NCBI GenBank assembly: GCA_050247075.1
Contig: JBFWUW010000031.1
Coordinates: 1-64,000 of the forward strand
DNA length: 64,000 bases
From: JBFWUW01 sp050247075
GTDB lineage: Bacteria > Planctomycetota > Planctomycetia > Pirellulales > JBFWUW01
Direction: 5' to 3'
Of the stretch, positions 37,439 through 45,500 are shown one piece after another. Below the pieces are notes generated by a model that saw only the letters and a program-made list of their open reading frames with translations, made no database searches and was not told where the DNA came from. Each line of letters starts with the position of its first letter. Position 1 is the first letter of the stretch. A program made the position numbers and the translations under genes.

Positions 37439-38383
37439 TTAGAACGCGGGTATTTGTTGTACCCGATGATTGCTGGAGTCCAAGATGTGCAGGTTTCCGC
37501 CGCTGTCCTGTACCACGGCCCAAGGGTTATGCATCTGGCCGGGGCCGCGGCCATGCGTTCCCCAACATCCCAGCGGCTTGCCCTCGCGGGTGAATTTTTG
37601 CAGGCGGTGATTGCCGTACTCGCAGATATACAAGTTACCTTCGGGATCGAAGATCAACGAGTAAGGATACTGCAATTGGCCCGGCAGCGGCCCTTCCTCG
37701 CCCCACAAGAAAAGCAACTCGCCGTCGGTATTGAAGACTTGAATCCGATGGTTGCAAGAGTCGGCCACCCATAGCCGCTGCTGTTCGTCGAAGATGATCG
37801 ACTGTGGTCGGATGAATTCGCCCGGCTCCACGCCATGCCCGCCCCACTGCTTGATGAAGTTTCCATCGTGGCTGAACTTTTGGATCCGGTCGTGTTCGCC
37901 GTACTCGGCAATGTAGTAGTTGCCGTCGTTGTCCTCGGCGACGTCGGTCACAAATCCAAATGTGCCTGGCCCGGTACCGTTGGTCCCGCCGACGGTTTGC
38001 AGCAAGTCGCCCGCCGGCGAATAGATCAACACGCGAAAGTAGTGCGTGTCGGGGACCAGCACGCGGCCATCGCGGCCGATGGAAATGCCGGTGGGGCGTC
38101 CGTTGTCGTGCGTGGGCGTGTACCAACCGCGGATGAAATGCCCCTCGGTGTCGAACACCTGGATGTGGGCCGTCATATCGACGATATACAGATGGTCTTG
38201 GCCGTCGATGGCCATGGCCCGCGGCTTTTGCAGCCGGCCATCGCTGATCCCCTGTTGGCCCCAGACCAACTTGACCCGGCCCGCATCGGACGGTTCGTCG
38301 CAGCCCGCCAGCAATGCTACGGCGGCAGCCAGGCAGATGGCCTTTGCCAGAGGGACTGCACCAGGATGGGCGTTCGGGAGCAT
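37439..38383 (-). CDS. NHL-repeat beta-propeller lipoprotein
   Basis: A 314-aa lipoprotein: the lipobox ALLAGC puts the modified Cys at residue 28. The rest is a six-bladed NHL propeller, with repeated units such as LQKPRAMAIDGQDHLYIVD, GDGRVLVPD-like blades and YPYSLIFDPEGNLYICEYGN. NHL propellers usually bind protein or carbohydrate surfaces. It is the first gene of a minus-strand run NHL-rnhA-DUF1501, although co-regulation with rnhA has no obvious logic. Confidence 0.88.
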   Translation of the reverse strand: MLPNAHPGAVPLAKAICLAAAVALLAGCDEPSDAGRVKLVWGQQGISDGRLQKPRAMAIDGQDHLYIVDMTAHIQVFDTEGHFIRGWYTPTHDNGRPTGISIGRDGRVLVPDTHYFRVLIYSPAGDLLQTVGGTNGTGPGTFGFVTDVAEDNDGNYYIAEYGEHDRIQKFSHDGNFIKQWGGHGVEPGEFIRPQSIIFDEQQRLWVADSCNHRIQVFNTDGELLFLWGEEGPLPGQLQYPYSLIFDPEGNLYICEYGNHRLQKFTREGKPLGCWGTHGRGPGQMHNPWAVVQDSGGNLHILDSSNHRVQQIPAF

Positions 38384-38709
38384 CAGTCGTTCGCCTGCCA
38401 GACCTTGTAGGTGGCGTCTCCAACGCCGATGAACCCTTAGGAGACATTTCCTAAAACGAATCGCCCTATGTCATGATGACGGTGGGACATCGCGGCCAAA
38501 CCGCACTTGCATGGGGAGTCGATGGCCGCTTGTCGCCACCCTACTGGTTTGGGCCGCGCGGCCCGGCAACTTGACCATGCCGCGCACGCCCCATTATAGT
38601 GCAAGGGCCAAGCGGATGCGTGATTTGCCGATTTATGCGGTCCGCAGCCGGTATAATCATAGGGGCAGGCGTAGGCTGTTGAAACACTTCTCACGGGCGG
38701 ATTCGCAAG
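38384..38709. other. Divergent intergenic region with repeats
   Basis: 326 bases. It contains a reversed GGCG/CGCC hairpin repeat (38405-38431), a short palindrome TTAGGAGACATTTCCTAA (38437-38454) and a half copy of the nested inverted-repeat element (38481-38544). The promoters of the NHL gene and of the Sua5-phosphatase gene should lie here. Confidence 0.6.
38481..38544. repeat. Nested inverted-repeat element, right half
   Basis: GGTGGGACATCGCGG (38481-38495) and, 29 bases on, GCCGCTTGTCGCCACCCTAC (38525-38544). This matches the inner-right and outer-right arms of the full copies at 12842-13006 and 31545-31695, with the left half missing. Confidence 0.75.
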
Positions 38710-39831
38710 ATGCCTCCATTGGTCCTCGATTTACGCGGCACGGAAGACACCCGCGACGTGGTCCACCGCGCCGTGCAGGCCCTGGTTGAGGGCAAGCTGG
38801 TTTCTTTCCCCACCGAAACCGTCTACACCGTGGCGGCTTGCGCGTTGGATGAGTCGGCGGTGGCCCGGCTGCTGGATGTGACCGCCCGCCCGGCTGACCG
38901 GCCTTTGACGTTGGCTATTAAGAGCGCCGAAGAGGCCTTGGACTATCTGCCGGCCATGGATGCCATGAGCCAGCGCCTGGCGCGCCGTTGTTGGCCCGGC
39001 CCGGTGACGCTGGTGTTGCGCGACCAAGAGCCAGACAGCCTGCTGCGGCAGTTGCCGGCCTCGGTTAGGCAGGCGGTGGCCCCCAGTGGCGAAGTCAGCT
39101 TGCGCGTGCCGGGGCACGAGGTCGTGCATGACGTGTTACGGCTGCTGGCGGGTCCGCTGACCTTGACCAGTGCTTGCCGGCAGGGAGAAGTGGAACCCGT
39201 CACGGCGCAAGAAGTCGTGCAGTCGCTGGGGGACAGCGTGGCCTTGGTGGTGGATGACGGACGCAGCCGCTTTGCCCAGCCCGCCTCGATCGTCCGCGTC
39301 CATGACCACAAGCTAGAATTGTTGCGGGCCGGTGTCGTATCGGAGCAAATCTTGAAACGGTTGTCGAGCTTGATGATTCTGTTTGTCTGCACGGGCAATA
39401 CCTGCCGCAGCCCCATGGCCGAGGCCCTCTGCCGCAAGCTGCTGGCCGAAAAACTGGGCTGCCCGATTGGTGAACTGGAGGACCGCGGCATCATGGTCAT
39501 GTCCGCCGGCATCGCCGCCATGATGGGCGGGCGGGCCGCCGCCGAGGCCATGGAGGTCATGTCGGCCGAAGGGGTTAGCCTGGCCGACCACTACAGCCAG
39601 CCCGTCACCGAGCAGTTGATTCGCCAGGCCGACCTGGTGCTGACGATGACACGCTCGCACCGGCTGGCCACGCTGGCAGAGTGGCCGCAAGCAGCCGACC
39701 GGACCAAACTGCTCTGCCGCAATGGCCAGGACGTGGCGGACCCCATCGGCGGCACGGCCGATCAATACCGCCGCTGCGCCGAACAGATCAAACAAGAACT
39801 ACAAGCGTGGATCGACGAGTTGGATTTGTAA
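38710..39831 (+). CDS. Sua5/YrdC-like domain fused to low-molecular-weight phosphatase
   Basis: A 373-aa two-domain protein. Residues 1-215 have the Sua5/YrdC/TsaC fold (SFPTETVYTVAACALDE; WPGPVTLVLRD; VSLRVPGHEV). Residues 222-373 are a LMW protein-tyrosine-phosphatase/arginine phosphatase domain, with the P-loop VCTGNTCRSPMAEAL (Cys227, Arg233) and the general-acid Asp in DVADPIGG. In canonical TsaC enzymes a Lys-x-Arg and a Ser-x-Asn motif bind the substrates; here they read Thr58-Ala-Arg60 and Ser154-Ala-Cys156, so threonylcarbamoyl-AMP synthesis by this copy is doubtful. rpiB lies 70 bp downstream. In Bacillus the separate genes for Sua5, arginine phosphatase and RpiB cluster in the same order, which suggests gene fusion of an ancestral neighbourhood. 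Confidence 0.85.
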   Translation: MPPLVLDLRGTEDTRDVVHRAVQALVEGKLVSFPTETVYTVAACALDESAVARLLDVTARPADRPLTLAIKSAEEALDYLPAMDAMSQRLARRCWPGPVTLVLRDQEPDSLLRQLPASVRQAVAPSGEVSLRVPGHEVVHDVLRLLAGPLTLTSACRQGEVEPVTAQEVVQSLGDSVALVVDDGRSRFAQPASIVRVHDHKLELLRAGVVSEQILKRLSSLMILFVCTGNTCRSPMAEALCRKLLAEKLGCPIGELEDRGIMVMSAGIAAMMGGRAAAEAMEVMSAEGVSLADHYSQPVTEQLIRQADLVLTMTRSHRLATLAEWPQAADRTKLLCRNGQDVADPIGGTADQYRRCAEQIKQELQAWIDELDL

Positions 39832-39901
39832 CGGTGAGGCCAGCCGTTGCTTCCCGTCGCCCAGAACAACAACATTTAGGCCATTTTTTGAGGATGCCGC
39901 C

Positions 39902-40357
39902 ATGCGGATCGCCATTGGCAGTGACCACCGCGGATACGCGGCCAAGAGCAAGATCATCGAGTTGCTGTCCCGGCTGGGGCATCAGTCGGTCGATGTCGGT
40001 ACCTGCACCGCCGAGAGTGTCGATTACCCCGATGTGGCCTTTCCGGTGGCCGAGCAAGTCGGCACGGGCCAGGTCGATCGGGGCATCCTGATCTGCGGCT
40101 CGGGCATTGGCATGGCTATTGCCGCCAACAAAGTCCCCGGGGTGCGGGCAGCCCCTTGCCACGACGATCTGACGGCCGAAATGAGCCGCCGGCACAACGA
40201 TCTGAACGTCCTCTGCCTGTCGGCCGATATGCTGGGCGAAAAACTGATCGACCGCATGGTCGAAATCTGGCTGACCACCGACTTTGAAGGGGGCCGCCAC
40301 GCCCGCCGCCTGGAGAAAATCACCGAAGTCGAGCGAAACTGCGGCAAGGTGCCGTAG
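39902..40357 (+). CDS. rpiB: Ribose-5-phosphate isomerase B
   Basis: A 151-aa enzyme interconverting ribose-5-phosphate and ribulose-5-phosphate in the pentose phosphate pathway. Family features: MRIAIGSDHRGYAAK at the N-terminus, DYPDVA, the catalytic Cys65 in ILICGSGIGMAIAANK, and HNDLNVLCLSADMLG. Start at ATG 39902 with GAGG 8-11 bases upstream. The normal length supports a functional gene. A hairpin-type repeat begins at the stop codon. Confidence 0.95.
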   Translation: MRIAIGSDHRGYAAKSKIIELLSRLGHQSVDVGTCTAESVDYPDVAFPVAEQVGTGQVDRGILICGSGIGMAIAANKVPGVRAAPCHDDLTAEMSRRHNDLNVLCLSADMLGEKLIDRMVEIWLTTDFEGGRHARRLEKITEVERNCGKVP

Positions 40358-40391
40358 GCGGATCTCCTGTCGGAGCCGTCTCGGACGGCGA
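40354..40391. repeat. Hairpin repeat at the rpiB stop codon
   Basis: GTAGGCGGATCTCCTGTCGG then AGCCGTCTCGGACGGCGACA. The second part holds the stem GCCGTC/GACGGC. The complement resembles TTGTCGCCGTC..GACGGC seen at 35350 and 62075, so it is another divergent family member. Confidence 0.5.
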
Positions 40392-40398
40392 CAATCGG

Positions 40399-41115
40399 CT
40401 ATCTGTACAGCAATTGCAACGCTGGCGAAAAGACATACGGAAATATCTTGGGAAAGATATTCCAGGCCACGATCAGGCCGATGAAGCTAAAGCCCGGCTG
40501 GGCCATGAAGTCCTGGTACTTGTGCGCGGCCGAGGTGCCAATCAACAGCGGCAAGACGGAACCGCCGTCCATCGGCGGAATCGGCAGCAGATTGAACACG
40601 AACAGAATCATGTTCAATGAAAAGCCGATGCTGGCCAGCGTGGCCAACGAGGTGGCAAAACCCTCCTCGGCCCCCACGGCGATCGTACTGTACTTGAGGG
40701 CATCGGGGCGAATGAAGTGCCCGCTGCGCAGCCCTGCCCACAGCACCGTCCAGCCTAATATCGCTAAAGCCAGGTTGGTGGCCGGCCCCGCCAGCGCCAT
40801 CCAGGCTGCCCGCTTGGGCCACCGTGCCGCCCACGAGGGATTGTACGGAGCACTGGCCCACCCAAACATCCAGCCCATCCACAGGTAACTGGCGATGGGT
40901 GCCAACACCATTCCCAACGGTTCACGAGCAATATGCGGCATGGGATTGAGCGACACCTGCCCCCCCAGGTATGCCGTCGGGTCGCCCAGTCGCAACGCCG
41001 CCCAGGCATGCGCGGCCTCGTGGCAGGTCGTGGACATCACGAACACGAAATACCAAGCCAGGCCCAGCGCCAGGGTGTCATAAGAAAGTTGGTCCACGCG
41101 CGAATCATCCTCCAC
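40399..41115 (-). CDS. Site-2 protease (M50) family membrane metalloprotease
   Basis: A 238-aa membrane protein with about six hydrophobic segments. The zinc motif His32-Glu33-x-x-His36 lies in TTCHEAAHAWAALRLGDP, and the third ligand Asp183 is in NLLPIPPMDGG. These are the two signatures of the M50B intramembrane protease group, whose members cleave membrane-bound regulators. No PDZ or CBS domain is present, so this is a minimal version; targets are unknown. Convergent with rpiB. Confidence 0.9.
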   Translation of the reverse strand: MEDDSRVDQLSYDTLALGLAWYFVFVMSTTCHEAAHAWAALRLGDPTAYLGGQVSLNPMPHIAREPLGMVLAPIASYLWMGWMFGWASAPYNPSWAARWPKRAAWMALAGPATNLALAILGWTVLWAGLRSGHFIRPDALKYSTIAVGAEEGFATSLATLASIGFSLNMILFVFNLLPIPPMDGGSVLPLLIGTSAAHKYQDFMAQPGFSFIGLIVAWNIFPKIFPYVFSPALQLLYR

Positions 41116-41410
41116 GCCCCTGCGTCCAGCCTGCTGGACAGCTTAACACGCCAGGGCCAGCGGGCGTAGGGTTGCCCGCGGCGCGGGGACATTCGACGGC
41201 GAGGAATGACCCCGGCACGGAACGCGGATTGTCGCCGCCGAAGGGAGGCCGATTGTGTTACGGAATGATGTCTGACAATGGTGAAACGGCTCCCTCTCCC
41301 GGTACTCCGGGAGAGAGTTGGGGAGAGGGCGAAGCGGCGGGAGGCGATCCACTCCACGATGCCCTCACCCAGAGGGAGAGGGAGGCGAATCCATCGCCGC
41401 TTGCCCCATC
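41116..41410. other. Repeat-containing intergenic region
   Basis: 295 bases. It contains GGAACGCGGATTGTCGCCG (41218-41236), a word also seen with one mismatch at 35340-35358, and a CTCTCCC-type repeat (41284-41384). It ends with CCGCTTGCCCCATCCTAC (41398-41415), a degraded relative of the end of the nested inverted-repeat element. No gene is supported. Confidence 0.55.
41284..41384. repeat. CTCTCCC-type intergenic repeat
   Basis: Contains CTCCCTCTCCCGGTACTCCG then GGAGAGAGTTGGGGAGAGGG, and ends CCCTCACCCAGAGGGAGAGG. It has the same vocabulary and order as 10105-10203. Confidence 0.75.
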
Positions 41411-42433
41411 CTACTTGTTGCGGCTGGGCGAGAGGGCTGGCACGCGGCCCGTCGATTCGCGGCGGCTCTCGCCGTCGTCGCCGGGCGTGGCTGGCGCGGC
41501 GGGGTTCATCACCACCTTGACGTAGCCTTTGGGAACCTTGGGACTGTACGGATTGTTCCAAATACCCGTCGGCAGAAGTTCATTGACGCGGACATCCTCA
41601 AACTGGTAGGCCGTCTTGCTGCTGCCGGTGGGGTCGATGATTTCCAAGGCAAACGGCAGCATTTCCTTGAGGTCCAAAATCACCGTGGCGCGGCGGAAGT
41701 TGCCGGCGTCGGCCTGAAATTTCGGAAAGGCCTCGATCCAAATCTTGCCGTCTTGTTGGGCTCCCGGTGGAGTGACCACCCGCATGTAATAGCGGCGCTT
41801 CTGTTTTTCGGCCTCGGCCCCAAACAAGAAAGGCAAGGGGCCTTCCGAGATGGAACGCCCTTGCAGTTCAACTGGCAGAATATTCTCCTCGACCTTCTTG
41901 GCCGGGTGATTGTAGATAAAGACCGACCGACCATCGCAGATCCAATGGTCGCCCCCTTCTTCCAAAATCTCGTAACTCCCCCGGTCGGGATTGCTGTAAT
42001 AGATCTCGCCCTTCTTCTGCTCCGGCTCGTTCTTGCCGCCGACCTGTGCGCCGCCGCGCTTGACCCACATGGTAAAGCCGCAGCGGAACTTCTTGATTTT
42101 TTGGGTCCGTTGTTGCCAGGCCAGCAAAACCTTGTCGAGTTGGGCCTCTTCTTGCGGCGTCAACGTGAATGGCGCTTGCGGGCCGCGCGGCGCTGCTGGG
42201 GTCTCGACTGCATTGCCTTCACCGGAGGCTGGCTCCTCCGTGGCGGCTTCGGTATTGGCCGGCGGCCGGGCCGATGGACGCGCACCGCGGGCAACCTTGG
42301 GTGCCGCGCGCCCCGCCGAGGGCCGGCCAGCTCGCGGCGCGGCTTGTTGTGCCTGGGCCTGTAGCGAAAAAACGCCAATGCCCGCTACGACCAACCACGC
42401 CACCAATGTCCGCGACCCGAAGAAGGACATCAT
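41411..42433 (-). CDS. TIGR03009-type planctomycete exported protein (LolA-like)
   Basis: A 340-aa exported protein. A signal peptide (about 1-28, ending QAQAQQ) is followed by a disordered Pro/Ala/Arg-rich segment (29-90) and a beta-rich domain starting FTLTPQEEAQLDKVLLAWQQ. The segments KIKKFRCGFTMWVK, YSNPDRGSYEI and RFDFPKFQADAG-like stretches recall outer-membrane lipoprotein-carrier folds. I recognise it as the family found throughout Planctomycetes and called TIGR03009. It may chaperone lipoproteins or lipids across the periplasm, by analogy only. Confidence 0.82.
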   Translation of the reverse strand: MMSFFGSRTLVAWLVVAGIGVFSLQAQAQQAAPRAGRPSAGRAAPKVARGARPSARPPANTEAATEEPASGEGNAVETPAAPRGPQAPFTLTPQEEAQLDKVLLAWQQRTQKIKKFRCGFTMWVKRGGAQVGGKNEPEQKKGEIYYSNPDRGSYEILEEGGDHWICDGRSVFIYNHPAKKVEENILPVELQGRSISEGPLPFLFGAEAEKQKRRYYMRVVTPPGAQQDGKIWIEAFPKFQADAGNFRRATVILDLKEMLPFALEIIDPTGSSKTAYQFEDVRVNELLPTGIWNNPYSPKVPKGYVKVVMNPAAPATPGDDGESRRESTGRVPALSPSRNK

Positions 42434-42565
42434 GCCAGCCTCTCACGACAGAGCTACGAAAATGCACACACCATCCGTGGTGGGCCGGGGATCATAGCAA
42501 GATTGACGCGACCGCCCTAGGCCGGAATCAGGCCAAAACGGCTTGCTAGCAGGGCATTCTCGGTG

Positions 42566-45500
42566 CTAATTGGCCGCGGCCGGTGCCGCGGCTTCTGGCG
42601 TGGCCTCTTCGTCCTTGGGAGGATCGAACTGCTTGAGGGCTTGCGCGTTCTCGCCATTCCAGACGCGGAGGATGCTGTCTTGGCCGCCGGCAATGATAAG
42701 TTTGCCGTCGGGACTCGATGCGGCCGAGAACATATAGTCGGCCGCTCCGGCGAAGTTGCGGAAGTTTTGGTTGTTATCACTATTGTGCATCCGCACGGTG
42801 CCGTCGCCGCCGGAGGAAATCGTGTTTACGCTATCGCCAATGAAGCTGATCGACGTCGCCTGCTTGGCGTAGCCGGCGATCGTAGCGACCTGGTCGCCCG
42901 TCTCAAAATTCCAAACTTTGACGGCGTTATCGGCGCCGCAGCTCATCAGACGGGTGCCGTCCCAACGGAAGGCCACGCCCAAAACATGGTGTGTGTGCCC
43001 TTCAAACGATTTGACCTTTTCGCCAGTGGCCACATCGAACACCTTGACGAACTTGTCGGCGGCACAACTGGCCAGGTACTTGCCATCGGAGGAGAAATCG
43101 AGCCCAAACACCGTGTCGCTGTGAGCATCGGCTATGTCGCGGACAAGGTTGCCGTCGGCCACATTGAACAACTTGACCTCGCCGCTGCGAGACGGTTCTC
43201 CGCCACCGGTGGCCAGCAGCTGGCCGTCTGGCGAGAACTTCAAGGCAATAACGCGGTCGGCGAACAAGGGAGAGTCCAAGCCGCCAATCGTCCGTTCCAA
43301 CGTCCAGACAGGCAGCACGTCCCACACGACGGCGTTCTTGTCGAGCGAGGCCGAGGCCAGCTTGTTGTTGTCGATGAAAGTCAGGCCATCGATGGGGGCG
43401 GCGTGCCCCTGGTAAAGCTCCAACGGGGCACCGGTCTCGGCGTTGAAGCTATGCACGATGGTGTCCTCTCCGCCGGTGACGACCTGCGCGCCGTCCGGTG
43501 AAAAGGCGACCGCGCCAACCGGTTTTTCACCAGCGGTGGCGGCGGCGGTCGCCGCCATTTGGGCTGCTTCCAGTACTTTCACCGCTTCCTCGGCGGAGGC
43601 CAATTGGGTCATGGTGGCGGGCACCAATTCATTGGCTTTCTTGACGTTTTGATCGGCCTCATCGTTGGCCTTCTTGGCGCTGTTGTTGGCCGACTCGGCG
43701 GCCTTTAGCGCGGCGTTGGCATCATCGGCCGGTTTGGCGGCGGCGGTGGCCGCGGCCGCGGCATCCTGGGCCGCTTTCTTGGCGGCTTCCAGGGCTTTGT
43801 CGGCGGCGGCTTTGGCGTCGATTAAAGTTTGATTGAGGGCGTCCGCATCCAGGGCTGTCTTGGCCTTGGCGGCGGCGTCCTCAGCCACCTTGACGGCGGC
43901 AGCCGCATCGACACTGGCTTTGTCCGCGACGGCCTTGGCATCGCTGGCGGTTTTGAAAGCGGCCGTCTTTTCCTCGAAATCCTTGGTGGTCGCGGCCAGC
44001 GCTTCCGCCGTCTTCTTGGCCGCTTCTACCTTGACCGGAATGTCCTTTTGGGCGGCATCCAAAGCGGCCTTTTTGGTATTCACCAAAGCCGTGCCTACCT
44101 GAAATGCCTTGACCGCCTTTGCCAGGGCGTTTTGCAAACGCATGTCGCCCTTCAACTCAGCCAGCGGTTGGTTGTTCTCAGCGTTGAACAACCGGGCGAG
44201 GTTGTTGGTACCGCCGGAAGCTACCCGCTTGCCATCGGCCCGCATGGCAACGGACGTGACCGGCCCACCGTGGGCGAACTGCCGGGTCATCTGGCCGTTG
44301 TCGACGTTCCACTCGCGAACAGTGCCATCCGCGCTGCCCGACAAGATCAATGCCGGATTGATGGGCGACGAGATCAAAGCACTGACCGGCCCGGTATGGC
44401 CGGCGATTTCCCGCACGGCCAGAAACGGGTGCAGCTTGACAACATTATCGCCTGTGGCGGCAATCCACAGCGGCGAGGTTTCACCCACGGCGGCCAAGGC
44501 TAGCGCGGGGGATTTCGAATCGGCATAGGCTTGCGAGGCCAGCCCCGTGGCCAGATCAAAGGCCACCAGCCCGCTCTCGGCCGTGCCGGCCAGCAGTTGC
44601 TTGTTATCACGCGAGAAGCAGACGCTCTTGGCGACGGAATCCAGCGGGCCCAATTGCGGCTTGGGACCGGCGGCACCGTTGCCCGCGTTCCAAACGCGGA
44701 CGAACTTGTCGTCACCGGCGCTAGCCAGCCACTGGCCGTCGGCGCTAATCGCCAGGCCGTTAACCGGCGCGCCATGGTTGGCGGAGAACCGCTGGGCGGC
44801 ATCGCCGGCGCCAAACCCGCGGATGGTACCATCCAGCGAGGAGACGAAGACCGCGCCGCCATCGTTGCTGTAGGCAACGCCCGTGATTTTCATCGCCAGG
44901 CCTTCAAAGCCGCGCTCGAAGTGCAGCGACTGCACGGTGAGGCTCTTATCGGCGGAAGCCACCAACACCGTGATTGGATCGGCACCGTAGGCCACGGCAG
45001 CCAAACCGGCTGGAGCCGCGATGGCTTCAATCAACCGGCCCTTGGCGGTCTCCCAAGCCAGGGCGTGCTTTTCGGCGCCGCCGGAAACCAGCCGCTGGCC
45101 ATCGGCACTGAACTGCAGCGATTTTGCCGGAGCGGCATGGCCCGCCAGCGTGAGTTGCAGCGCGCCGTCGGCCACTTGAAAGATCTTGATGCTGTTGTCG
45201 CCGGCGGCTACGGCCACGCGGGCATTGTCGCGCGAGAGAGCCAGCGCGGTGGCGGCGGCCCCGGCCGCCAGCGAGCGAACCTCCGCGCCGTCGGCCGGGT
45301 TCCAAACCTTCACCGTTTGATCGGCCGAGGCCGACAGGATGAACTGGTCATTGGAGAACATCGCCACGCCGCTGATTGCCCCGGCATGGCCGGCAAAGTT
45401 CTTGATTTCGGCGGCGTCGGCCACGTTCCACAGCTTGAGGCTGTTATCGGCCGAACCGGAGACGACCTGCTGGCCGTTGGAGTTAAACGCCACGCCCGTC

